A stretch of DNA of 64,000 nucleotides. Origin: Amycolatopsis keratiniphila subsp. keratiniphila (GTDB lineage: Bacteria; Actinomycetota; Actinomycetes; Mycobacteriales; Pseudonocardiaceae). The DNA lies in contig NZ_LQMT02000013.1 in NCBI RefSeq assembly GCF_001620365.2, positions 223,917 through 287,916 of the forward strand, read 5' to 3'. A model generated the notes under the pieces. It had not been told where the DNA came from. It did not search any database and saw only the letters and a program-made list of their open reading frames with translations. Below, one piece after another: positions 36,374-44,535 of the stretch (its first letter is position 1; each line of letters begins with the position of its first letter). The position numbers were made by a program, and so were the translations under genes.

Positions 36374-37783
36374 TCAGAGGCGACGGCGTTCCAGCATGGT
36401 CAGGTCGGCGTCGAAGTCCGGGAAACCGGCGGGCGCCGAACGCGTGCTGACACCCGGCGAGACCGGAGGCAGACCGGCCCACCGCCGCACGGTGTTCGTC
36501 GCTTCGGCCGCCTGCTCGGCGGGAAGCTGCGAGATCCGGGCGCCGTGGTTCCCGCCTGGCACCGTGTAGCTGTAGGAGTCCTTCGTGCCGAAGCCGAGCT
36601 TGAACGGCTCCGCACTCCACGGGTCGTTCTCGCCGTTGACGAACATCAGCCGCTTCCCGCGCGACTTCACCCAGAAGTCGATGTCCGGCATCGCCAGGTG
36701 GTCGAATCGCGGGATGTCGACCGACTTCGGCACGAAGGTCCGCGACACGTTGGAGCCCGGGTAGCGCAGCAGATCCCGGAGATAGCCCTCGTAGGACTCG
36801 GGGGCGCCGAGCTGGTAGGCCGCCTGGAAGTAGTACGGGACGTAGACCTCGAGGTTCTGGTCGGAGTAGGTGTTGAGGCTCTCGACGCGTTCGAACCAGG
36901 CGTAGACCTCGGCCGCCGGGGCGCCCGCCTTCGGGATCGTCGCGCAGTCCGACTGCCTCTGGTACTGCCAGAAGGCGAAGTACGAGTCGATCACCGAGAT
37001 CTCCAGCGACACGTCGGCCGAGCCGACGGTGTTGAACGTGAAGCCGTTCTTGGCCGCGTCGGCGGCGGCGAGCGCCGCGAACTCGGAGCGCCGGGTCAGC
37101 ACGTCACGCTGGATCGCCTTCAGGGCCGAACGGCAGGCCGGATCGTTGCCGACGTTCGCCAGGAAGGCGTTGTAGCGATCGTGCGAGTTGATGACGTCGT
37201 TGGGGGCGACGTAAGGGATCGTCGCGTCGACGTCGTCCGGGAAAAACCTACGGAAGTAGGTCGCCGTCATACCGCCTTTGCTGCCGCCGGTCGCGAGCCA
37301 CTTGCCTGGGTAGAGCCGCTTGAACGCCTCGACGGCGCGGTGCTGATCGGCGGCGGCCTGCCAGATCGTCAGCTGCTTGCCCCAGTTCGGCCGGTCCGGT
37401 CGTGAGGGGGTGAAGAAGCGGTATTCCATCGACAGCTGGTTGCCGTCGACGATCTGTGTCGGCTCCGAGCGGTTGGGCGATTGAGAGACGTTGTACCCGC
37501 TCGTGTACACCACGGTCGGCGAGCGGAATTCCTTGTGCAGCAACGTGAACCGCTGCTGGAAGGTGCCGCCGCCGGGCCTGCGGTGGTCGACGGGCTGGGT
37601 GTAGGTGAGTTTGAAGAACCGGTATCCGGTCGGCGCCGGGTTCTCCGAGACGACGGTCAGCCCGGGGATCCGCCCGAGCGCCTCCTTGATGTCGTCGGGT
37701 GCCGCCTGCGCGGCCGGGGTCAGCCCGGCCAGTGCGAGAACGGTGGTCGCCAGAACCGACCACGCGGCCGTGAGCTTCCGCAT
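36374..37783 (-). CDS. Secreted serine peptidase, family S37/S28-like
   Basis: This 469-residue exported protein has an N-terminal signal peptide ending AQA-A near residue 29. The alpha/beta-hydrolase core carries the nucleophile in GGSKGGMT, the acid in NGENDPW and the His in GGNHGARI. It resembles the PS-10 group of Streptomyces tripeptidyl aminopeptidases. Proteins of this group trim proline-containing peptides from outside the cell. ATG 37783 is preferred because GGGAGGG lies 5 nt upstream (37789-37795); the ATG five codons earlier overlaps that site. Several Cys residues suggest a disulfide. Confidence 0.87.
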   Translation of the reverse strand: MRKLTAAWSVLATTVLALAGLTPAAQAAPDDIKEALGRIPGLTVVSENPAPTGYRFFKLTYTQPVDHRRPGGGTFQQRFTLLHKEFRSPTVVYTSGYNVSQSPNRSEPTQIVDGNQLSMEYRFFTPSRPDRPNWGKQLTIWQAAADQHRAVEAFKRLYPGKWLATGGSKGGMTATYFRRFFPDDVDATIPYVAPNDVINSHDRYNAFLANVGNDPACRSALKAIQRDVLTRRSEFAALAAADAAKNGFTFNTVGSADVSLEISVIDSYFAFWQYQRQSDCATIPKAGAPAAEVYAWFERVESLNTYSDQNLEVYVPYYFQAAYQLGAPESYEGYLRDLLRYPGSNVSRTFVPKSVDIPRFDHLAMPDIDFWVKSRGKRLMFVNGENDPWSAEPFKLGFGTKDSYSYTVPGGNHGARISQLPAEQAAEATNTVRRWAGLPPVSPGVSTRSAPAGFPDFDADLTMLERRRL

Positions 37784-37852
37784 CCATGCCCTCCCCATCG
37801 GGACCTGTTGAGCGGTCGGATACTCACAGAGTCACCGCCGGTGGGCAATCGC

Positions 37853-38626
37853 CTATCCGGTCGAGCCGCGCAGCACCTTGTCGACGTAGGCCTTGATGGC
37901 CGCACGGGCTTCGGGGGAGCTCCACAGTTCGAGGACGTGGGCGTCGTCGCCGGTGCGGTGTTCGGCGATCCGCTCGTGGAACGGCCGGTGGAGCTGCGCC
38001 TTCGTGTGCGCGTACGCGGCCGCCGGGATCTCGGCGAGTTGTCGGGCCACCTCCACCGCGCGCTCGACCACGTTCCCGGGCGCGGTCACCTCGTTCACCA
38101 GGCCGAGCCGGAGCGCGTCCGCCGGAAGGTGGGTCTCGCCGAGGAACGCGAGTTCGGCCAGGATGTCGGCGCCGAATCCGGAGCGCAGGATCTCCAGCGC
38201 CGCCAACGGGAACGGCACGCCGACGAGCAGTTCGGTGATCCCGATCCGGCCGGGGCCGTCGGCGAGGACACGGCGGTCGCACGCGGCGGCGAGCACCGCC
38301 CCGCCGGCGATCGCGTGACCGTTGACGGCCGCGACCACCGGACCGGGGAAACCGAACACCGAGAGGAAGGCGTCCGACAGCGCGGGCAGGAAGTCCTCGA
38401 GATATCCCGGGCCGCCGTCGTGCACCCGGCGCAGGTCGACGCCCGCGGAGAAGATGCCGCCGGTACCGGTCAGCACGACACCGCGATGGCCGCCGAGCTG
38501 CACGTCTTCCAACCGGACGATCAGTTCCTGGCAGAACTCCGTGTCGAGGGTGTTCGCCTTGCCGTGCTGCAGGGTGACGACGGCTATCCCGCCTTCGTCG
38601 TCCACGCGGATCGAGGAGGTGGCCAT
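37853..38626 (-). CDS. Crotonase-family protein, missing one catalytic Glu
   Basis: This 257-residue enoyl-CoA hydratase/isomerase-fold protein has the oxyanion-hole segments GIFSAGVDL and NGHAIAGGAVL. In true hydratases the second segment reads GGGxELA; here the first catalytic Glu is replaced (GGAVLAAACD), while the second Glu is kept in GITELLVGV. A simple hydratase role is therefore doubtful, and isomerase or hydrolase activity on an acyl-CoA is possible. The upstream TACGGT lies 6 nt from the start, again leaderless-like. Confidence 0.85.
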   Translation of the reverse strand: MATSSIRVDDEGGIAVVTLQHGKANTLDTEFCQELIVRLEDVQLGGHRGVVLTGTGGIFSAGVDLRRVHDGGPGYLEDFLPALSDAFLSVFGFPGPVVAAVNGHAIAGGAVLAAACDRRVLADGPGRIGITELLVGVPFPLAALEILRSGFGADILAELAFLGETHLPADALRLGLVNEVTAPGNVVERAVEVARQLAEIPAAAYAHTKAQLHRPFHERIAEHRTGDDAHVLELWSSPEARAAIKAYVDKVLRGSTG

Positions 38627-38668
38627 GGGCCGACCGTACCCGAGCCGTCGAGGATCTACAGTGGACCG

Positions 38669-39091
38669 CTAATCCTTGAGGCGCACGGTGACCGTCGGGC
38701 TGAAGGACCGTTTGCGGTTCCAGCCGGTCTCGGCGCCGATGCTGAGCTGGATGGCGCGGTCGGCGGGTGCCCAGTAGCCGGTGCGGACGAAGTAGGCGTC
38801 CATCGAGCACAGCCTGCTGCACGACTTGCGGTTGCAGATGGTCTCCCAGCCCCACTGCCTGCCGCTCTCCTCGACGCCGTTGCGGCGGACGAACAGATGC
38901 GGGTTGCCGATCTCACGGCAGTAGGTGCTGCCCTCGGAGATGTAGAGGACCCCGTCGATCTTGTAGAAACGATTGTTGTCGAGAAGCGTCACCTGGCCCG
39001 AGACGGCGAATCCGACCCGGCCGCCCTTGCCGGCGGTCATGGTCCAATCGAGAAAGAATTCTTGGACCGGAGTCTCGACTGACTGGGTCAT
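38669..39091 (-). CDS. Small Cys-containing protein of unknown function
   Basis: I do not recognise this 140-residue protein. It has no signal peptide. It reads as a beta-rich fold with strands RVGFAVSGQVTLL, FYKIDGVLYIS and a terminal FSPTVTVRLKD. Five cysteines cluster in the middle (STYCREIG; ETICNRKSCSRLC), enough for a zinc site or disulfides. ATG 39091 is chosen because upstream codons belong to a lower-GC, non-coding-looking stretch. The 259-bp region upstream (39092-39350) is noticeably AT-richer than the rest of the window and also contains the ABC-operon terminator. Confidence 0.55.
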   Translation of the reverse strand: MTQSVETPVQEFFLDWTMTAGKGGRVGFAVSGQVTLLDNNRFYKIDGVLYISEGSTYCREIGNPHLFVRRNGVEESGRQWGWETICNRKSCSRLCSMDAYFVRTGYWAPADRAIQLSIGAETGWNRKRSFSPTVTVRLKD

Positions 39092-39277
39092 GGTGACGTC
39101 CCCGCTTTCTTCTCGCGTCGGCACCTTCGCACTGAAGATAAGGATTTCCCGGAGGTCCGGCGAAGATGAATGGGAACATTTCACCCAATGAGTCGATGAT
39201 CGGAAAACCGATGTTCTCATGCGCATGAAACACCGGTTACCGGCGCTAATGGGTGAAGGTCGCCACGGCCAGTGAAA

Positions 39278-39326
39278 ACCGGGGCCCACCAGGGAAGAGG
39301 ATTTCGTCTTCCCGGTGGACCCCGGT
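39278..39326 (-). terminator. Terminator of the hydrolase-ABC operon
   Basis: A near-perfect stem of about 20 bp (39278-39298 with 39307-39326, one G-U pair and one bulge) is followed, in the leftward direction, by TTTT. It lies 24 bp past the permease stop. Confidence 0.85.
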
Positions 39327-39350
39327 CGTTTGTTCAGTGCGAAAACGCTC

Positions 39351-40310
39351 TCAGCTGGTGATGTCCTTCGTCGCGAACCGGCGGCCGGCGAGGAGGAAGA
39401 ACACCGTGCCGTACAACGCCGCCGACAACATGCCGTTGGCCATGTTCGTCCAGTCGATGTCGGTCGAGATCAGATCCATCCACGAGAACGCGAAATGCGT
39501 CGGCAGATAGTCCCGCAGCCCTTCGAGCGCGGTGATCTGGTCGAGGATCTGCGAGACGATCGCGACGATCACCGCGCCGCCGACGGCGCCCAGCGGGGCG
39601 TCGGTGGCGACCGAGAGCAGCATCGCCAGCCCGGCCACCCACGCCAGCTGCAGGATGATGTAGACCGTCGCCAGCCCCATCGCGATGAGACTGTCGCCGA
39701 ACGACACCGCGTCCCCGGTCGGGCTGATCGCGTCGCCCGCGCCGTACCAGATGACGCCGACCACCAGCGAGACCAGCGGCAGCAGGATCAACGCGACCGC
39801 GGAGAGGATGCCGGAGACGATCGCCTTCTGCCGCAGCACCCGATGCCGGGGGACCGGCATCGCGAGCAGGTATTTCAGGCTCGACCACGACGCCTCGCTC
39901 GCGATCGTGTCGCCGTAGAACAACGCCACGATCATCGGGAGCAGGAACGTCCCGGACACGAACAGCGCGAGCACCACGAAGTTCGGCGCGCTCGCGGTGG
40001 CGAGGTCGACGAAGCCGCCGCTGCGGCGGTTCGGGTTGGCCTGCCCGATCTCGAACGCGATCACCAGGATGAACGGCAGCAGCGCGACGAACCCCAGCAT
40101 CAGCTGGGTCCGCCGCCGTTTGAGCTGCCGCTTCAGTTCGACGCCGAGCCGTAGCGTCCGGTCGGCGCGGTAGCCCGCCACCGCCCCGTCCGGGCCGACC
40201 TCGGTCGGCTCGTGCGACGCGACCTCGGTCAGCTCCAGCAGTGCCGCCGGATCGGTGTGCACGCCGTGATCCGCCCGGGTCGCCGGGCCGGAACCATTGC
40301 TCTTACTCAC
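39351..40310 (-). CDS. ABC transporter permease (ABC-2 type)
   Basis: This 319-residue protein has six or so TM helices. A 60-residue cytoplasmic N-terminus precedes LMLGFVALLPFILVIAFEI, and a conserved cytoplasmic loop reads EASWSSLKYLLAMPVPRHRVLRQK, as in ABC-2 exporters. Its GTG start overlaps the end of the upstream fusion gene by 8 bp, and together they form one exporter: this gene supplies the channel and the fusion supplies the ATPase. The substrate is unknown. Confidence 0.85.
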   Translation of the reverse strand: MSKSNGSGPATRADHGVHTDPAALLELTEVASHEPTEVGPDGAVAGYRADRTLRLGVELKRQLKRRRTQLMLGFVALLPFILVIAFEIGQANPNRRSGGFVDLATASAPNFVVLALFVSGTFLLPMIVALFYGDTIASEASWSSLKYLLAMPVPRHRVLRQKAIVSGILSAVALILLPLVSLVVGVIWYGAGDAISPTGDAVSFGDSLIAMGLATVYIILQLAWVAGLAMLLSVATDAPLGAVGGAVIVAIVSQILDQITALEGLRDYLPTHFAFSWMDLISTDIDWTNMANGMLSAALYGTVFFLLAGRRFATKDITS

Positions 40311-43212
40311 CCTTCGAGTCCTCTCCGACCAGCTGCAGGAACGCGTCTTCCAGCCGCCGCCGCGGCCCGGCCTGCTCGACCGCGACCCCGGCCCGCACGA
40401 GGGCGGCGACCGCCTCGGCGCGCGCGAGACCGTCGAGATCCGCGTGGACCAGTTCCCCGTCGACGTCGACGCCGGAAACACCGCCGACCTTTCGCAGCGC
40501 TTCGGCCGCTTCGACGGGCTTGTCGACGCGGAACGTCGCCTCGCCGCTGGACGCGGCCAGTTCGCCGACCTCACCCGAGGCGACCAGCATGCCGCGGTGC
40601 ATCACGACCACGTGCGTGCAGGTCTGCTCGACCTCGGCCAGCAGGTGGCTCGAAACCACCACGGTGCGCCCGGTCGCCGCGTAGCGCTGGAGCACCTCGC
40701 GCATCTGGTGGATCTGTGGCGGGTCGAGCCCGTTGGTCGGTTCGTCGAGCACCATGAGCTCCGGCAGGCCGAGCATCGCCTGCGCGATCGCGAGCCGCTG
40801 CCGCATCCCCTGGCTGTAGGTGCGGACCCGCCGGTTCACCGCGTCGCCGAGCCCGGCGATCTCCAGTGCTTCGGCGAAATGCGCCTTGTCCTTCGGGCGT
40901 CCCGTGCTCGCCCAGTACAGCTCCAGGTTCTCCTTGCCGGACAGGTGCGGCAGGAAGCCCGAACCCTCCACAAAGGACCCGATCCGGGAAAGCACCGGCG
41001 CGCCGGGCGCGATCAGATGGCCGAACACGCGGATGGTGCCCGCGGTCGGCGTGATGAGCCCCATCAGCATGCGCAGGGTCGTCGTCTTGCCCGCGCCGTT
41101 CGGCCCGAGCAGGCCGAGCACCTGGCCGGGTTCGACCCGGAAGGACAGATCCTTCACCGCGACGAAACCGCCCGCATAGGCCTTTCGCAGACCTTCGATC
41201 ACCAGCGGTGTCTTCGCCAGGCTCTCGTCGACGTCGTGCGCGCGGCGGCGGCGGAACGCGGCGATCACCGTGATCGCGATCCCCGCGAGCAGCGTCCCGG
41301 CGATCCCGAGCAGCTGCGCGGTGGGCGCACCCGCACCGACGGAGTTGCCGGGCACGACCGGGACGGCGAGCCGCCCACCATCCGCCAGCCCGATGCGGAA
41401 CACCGCCGGCTCGACCGGTGTCGCGAACGCCTGGTCCGTCGTGCCGACGACCAGCCGGAGCGTATGCCCGGCCTCCAGCGGCCGCACGATGCCCGGCAGG
41501 GTCACCGTCACCTCGACCGGGCTGCCGTCGGCGGGGAGACCGGAAACGCGGAACGGCGCGACGGCGTTGGCCGGAAGCGTCCGGACGCCTTCGGAGTTGA
41601 CGTCGTAGAGCTTCGCGAACAGGACGGCTTCCTTCTGCGGAACCCCGGCGGACGGATCCGCGGAGACCTGCAGCCGGACCGTCGAGGAACCGGCCGCGAT
41701 CGTCTGCGCGTCGAGCGGCGGCGTCGCGAACTGCGCGGCCTGCCCCGGCGGGTCGAGACTGAACAGTCCGGAAAGCCGGGACGAGCCGGCCACCGCTCCG
41801 TTCAAACCGGGGATCCCGCTCACCGCGGCGGGATTACCGCCGGCGGGCCGGACGACGGGCTGAGCCGGGCCCGCCAAGGTGAACGGCCGTCGCTCGGTGG
41901 CGTCGCCGGTCGCTCCCGGGTACGCCGGGGCGCTGACCGTCCGGACCGAAGGGGCGCCGTTCGCCCGCAGCGTGCCCTGGATGTCGTAGCTGAACCCGGT
42001 GCCGGGGTCGGTGCCCTGTCCGGTGAGGGAGAACTTGAGGAAGTCGGCGATCTGCGCGCGCAGTTTCTGTCCCGGCTTCCCGCCGTCGTGGCCGCCGGTG
42101 TACCAGATCGTGCGGACCTTGCCGCCCGCGGCGGAGATCTGCCGGGCGGTCGCGTCGGACTGGTCCAAGCCGAACAGCGTGTCGCTTTCGCCCTGCACCA
42201 GCAGGGTCGGCACGGTGATCTTGTCCGTCACGGACGCGGGGGAGACCCGGCGGAGCAGCTCGACGGTCTTCTGGCTCGCCTTCCCGGTGGTGGCGAGTTC
42301 GGTGTAGGCCTGGCAGACCTCGGCGGTGAACCGTCCACAAGGGTCGGCGGGGCCGGACGGCGGGCGCTGTCCATTCGGGCCACCGAGCGGCAGCGACTGC
42401 GCCGCGGCCGCCGCCGCGCCCGTGCCCTGTGCCGCACCGGATTCGCTCGTCTCGTCCCCGGCTTCGGGGGCGTCGTTGGCGGGGGAGCCGGTCTGCGCCG
42501 CGCCGGAACCGGCGGAGAAGAAGATGCCCGCCCACGACTTCTTGAAGACGCCGTCCGCGGTGAACGCGCCCGCCGCCGGGGTGGTGGCGTTCGGCGCGGC
42601 CGGAGAAGCGGCGTTCGGGAAGAGACCTTGGGCGAGATCGTTGTAGGTGATCACCGGCGCGATCGCGTCGACGCGCTTGTCGGTCCCCGCGAGTAGCAGG
42701 GAAAGCGCACCGCCGTACGAAGCGCCGGACACGGCCACCTTCGGGTCGCCGTTCTCACTGAGGACCTCGGGCCGAGCGGCCAGGATGTCGATCAGCTTCC
42801 GGGCGTCGGCGACTTCGCGGTCGGGGTCGTTCAGCGCGATCTTCCCGGTGCTGCGGCCGAAACCGCGTGCGGACCAGGTCAGCACGACGAAGCCCTTGTC
42901 GGCGAGCTCGCGCGCTTCGGTGGCGACACTGTTCTTGTCACCGCCGAAACCGTGGGCGAGCAGCACGGCCGGGGCCGGGGTCTGTTCGGGCAGGTACGTG
43001 GTCGTGTCGATCTTGACGACCTCGGAAGAGCCCGGCGTTTCGGGCAGATCGAGGGTCGCGTCCTGGGTTTCGACCGCGGACGGAGCGGGATCGCTGTTCG
43101 TCCACACGACGGCCGCGGCGGCCAGGACCACCACGACCGCGGCGAGCGCGATGAGCTTCGCGCCTCGCGTGCGAGGGAGCGGGATTCGGGGCACGGAATG
43201 ACCGTATTTCAC
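40303..43212 (-). CDS. Extracellular alpha/beta hydrolase (X-Pro peptidase-like) fused to ABC ATPase
   Basis: This single chain of about 969 residues has a short cytoplasmic N-terminus and a TM helix near residues 18-38. An extracellular alpha/beta-hydrolase follows (nucleophile elbow VSGASYGG, acid in VQGESDTL, His in YTGGHDGG) with an X-Pro-dipeptidyl-peptidase-like beta domain. A second TM helix is near 625-645 (LLGIAGTLLAGIAITVIA). The last 315 residues are a complete ABC ATPase: Walker A GPNGAGKTT, signature YSQGMRQ, Walker B LMVLDEP. The insertion near residues 215-290 is a disordered Ala/Gly/Pro stretch. The start is uncertain; GTG 43212 is chosen, GTG 43194 is possible. Confidence 0.85.
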   Translation of the reverse strand: MKYGHSVPRIPLPRTRGAKLIALAAVVVVLAAAAVVWTNSDPAPSAVETQDATLDLPETPGSSEVVKIDTTTYLPEQTPAPAVLLAHGFGGDKNSVATEARELADKGFVVLTWSARGFGRSTGKIALNDPDREVADARKLIDILAARPEVLSENGDPKVAVSGASYGGALSLLLAGTDKRVDAIAPVITYNDLAQGLFPNAASPAAPNATTPAAGAFTADGVFKKSWAGIFFSAGSGAAQTGSPANDAPEAGDETSESGAAQGTGAAAAAAQSLPLGGPNGQRPPSGPADPCGRFTAEVCQAYTELATTGKASQKTVELLRRVSPASVTDKITVPTLLVQGESDTLFGLDQSDATARQISAAGGKVRTIWYTGGHDGGKPGQKLRAQIADFLKFSLTGQGTDPGTGFSYDIQGTLRANGAPSVRTVSAPAYPGATGDATERRPFTLAGPAQPVVRPAGGNPAAVSGIPGLNGAVAGSSRLSGLFSLDPPGQAAQFATPPLDAQTIAAGSSTVRLQVSADPSAGVPQKEAVLFAKLYDVNSEGVRTLPANAVAPFRVSGLPADGSPVEVTVTLPGIVRPLEAGHTLRLVVGTTDQAFATPVEPAVFRIGLADGGRLAVPVVPGNSVGAGAPTAQLLGIAGTLLAGIAITVIAAFRRRRAHDVDESLAKTPLVIEGLRKAYAGGFVAVKDLSFRVEPGQVLGLLGPNGAGKTTTLRMLMGLITPTAGTIRVFGHLIAPGAPVLSRIGSFVEGSGFLPHLSGKENLELYWASTGRPKDKAHFAEALEIAGLGDAVNRRVRTYSQGMRQRLAIAQAMLGLPELMVLDEPTNGLDPPQIHQMREVLQRYAATGRTVVVSSHLLAEVEQTCTHVVVMHRGMLVASGEVGELAASSGEATFRVDKPVEAAEALRKVGGVSGVDVDGELVHADLDGLARAEAVAALVRAGVAVEQAGPRRRLEDAFLQLVGEDSKGE

Positions 43213-43395
43213 CGAACCTGAGAGTCGCTCCTCCAGCACACAGGGACCACACAAGCGTGACGTTCAACCGCCACCGGAACGGGTACTCGAAGAAGGAAAA
43301 GAGGTGGGTGTGACGGGAGTTACGCCATCATCTTGGTGACAAGGGCAACCTTAACTGGCGTCGGACGTACAGACAGGTCAAACTGGACCAGCTGT

Positions 43396-43522
43396 GAGGG
43401 GAGTATTCCTTCGCGGCGGTGTCGTCAGCACGGTGGCCTTCGCAGGCCCCCGGCACCGTCGGCCGGTTTCGCACCGGCGGAAGAGACCTCCGGTTAGTTG
43501 CTGCTGTGCACTATCCGGAGGG
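43396..43522 (+). promoter_or_regulatory. yybP-ykoY (manganese-type) riboswitch upstream of terC
   Basis: Conserved yybP-ykoY segments appear in order: GAGGGGAGTAT (43396-43406), GTCGTCAGCACGGT (43421-43434) and AAGAGACCTC (43481-43490). P1 can form from GAGG (43396-43399) and CCTC (43487-43490). Alternatively CCTCCGG (43487-43493) is fully complementary to CCGGAGG (43515-43521), which contains the terC ribosome site. Metal-bound RNA would keep P1 and free the ribosome site. The 5' part of the 318-bp gap (43213-43395) should hold the promoter; I see no gene in it. Confidence 0.85.
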
Positions 43523-43530
43523 TTGGATAC

Positions 43531-44505
43531 ATGTCTGTTCCCCTGTGGCTATGGATCGCCACGGTCGGTGGCCTGCTCGCGCTCATCGCGCTGGACCTGG
43601 TCATCGTCGATCGCAAGCCGCATGAGGTCACCACCGGCGAAGCCGCCCGGTGGGTCATCTTCTACATCGCCGTGGCCGTCGCGTTCGGCGTCGGTGTCTG
43701 GGTGTTCGCCGGACACGACCCGGGGGTCCAGTTCTTCACCGGGTACATCACCGAGTACTCGCTGAGCGTCGACAACCTGTTCATCTTCATGATCATCATG
43801 ACGTCGTTCAAGGTGCCCGCGATCCACCAGCACCGCGTGCTGCTGATCGGCATCCTGCTCGCGCTCGCCATGCGCAGCGTGTTCATCGCCGTGGGCGCCG
43901 CGCTGATCGCGCAGTTCGTCTGGGTCTTCTTCCTCTTCGGCGCCGTCCTCATCTGGACCGCGATCAGCATGGTCCGCAACAAGGACGAAGAAGAGGAATA
44001 CGAGGAGAACGCGCTCACCCGCTGGGTGCGCAAGCTCTTCCCGGTCACCGAGGAGTGGCACGGGCACAAATCCTTCGTGAAGAAGGACGGCAAGCGCTGG
44101 ATCACCCCGATGTTCCTGGTGATCGTCGCGATCGGCAGCGCGGACCTGCTGTTCGCCGTCGACTCGATCCCCGCGATCTTCGGTATCACGCAGGAGGCCT
44201 TCCTGGTCTTCACCGCCAACGCGTTCGCGCTGATGGGCCTGCGCCAGCTGTACTTCCTGCTCGGTGGCCTGGTCACCAAGCTGGTGTACCTGTCCTACGG
44301 TCTCGCGGTGATCCTCGCCTTCATCGGCGCCAAGCTGTTCCTGCACGCGCTGCACGAGTACCACGTCGTCCCGGACTGGCTGGACATCAACAACTGGGTC
44401 TCCCTGGGTGTCATCGTCGTGGTCCTGACCGTGACGACGCTGGCCAGCCTCGCGAAGGCGAAGAAGCTGGAAGCCGCTGAGCAGGAATCTTCGATCAGTA
44501 GTTAG
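43531..44505 (+). CDS. TerC-family membrane protein, probable Mn2+ exporter
   Basis: This 324-residue protein has about nine TM helices. The family signature EYSLSVDNLFIFMIIM, with conserved Asp and Asn, is near residues 75-90. A second acidic motif, SADLLFAVDSIPAIFGI, is near residue 203. A charged cytoplasmic loop (KDEEEEYEEN) separates the halves. Members such as Alx export manganese, often at the membrane site where secreted Mn enzymes mature. ATG 43531 has GGAGGG 8 nt upstream. Control by the yybP-ykoY riboswitch fits induction by manganese excess. Confidence 0.92.
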   Translation: MSVPLWLWIATVGGLLALIALDLVIVDRKPHEVTTGEAARWVIFYIAVAVAFGVGVWVFAGHDPGVQFFTGYITEYSLSVDNLFIFMIIMTSFKVPAIHQHRVLLIGILLALAMRSVFIAVGAALIAQFVWVFFLFGAVLIWTAISMVRNKDEEEEYEENALTRWVRKLFPVTEEWHGHKSFVKKDGKRWITPMFLVIVAIGSADLLFAVDSIPAIFGITQEAFLVFTANAFALMGLRQLYFLLGGLVTKLVYLSYGLAVILAFIGAKLFLHALHEYHVVPDWLDINNWVSLGVIVVVLTVTTLASLAKAKKLEAAEQESSISS

Positions 44506-44522
44506 AGCTGCTAAGGATCGGG

Positions 44523-44528
44523 TACCGT
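44523..44528 (+). promoter_or_regulatory. Candidate -10 box of the S9 peptidase gene
   Basis: TACCGT lies 7 nt before GTG 44536 without a Shine-Dalgarno sequence, so the peptidase may be transcribed separately from terC. Confidence 0.45.
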
Positions 44529-44535
44529 CGGGGCC

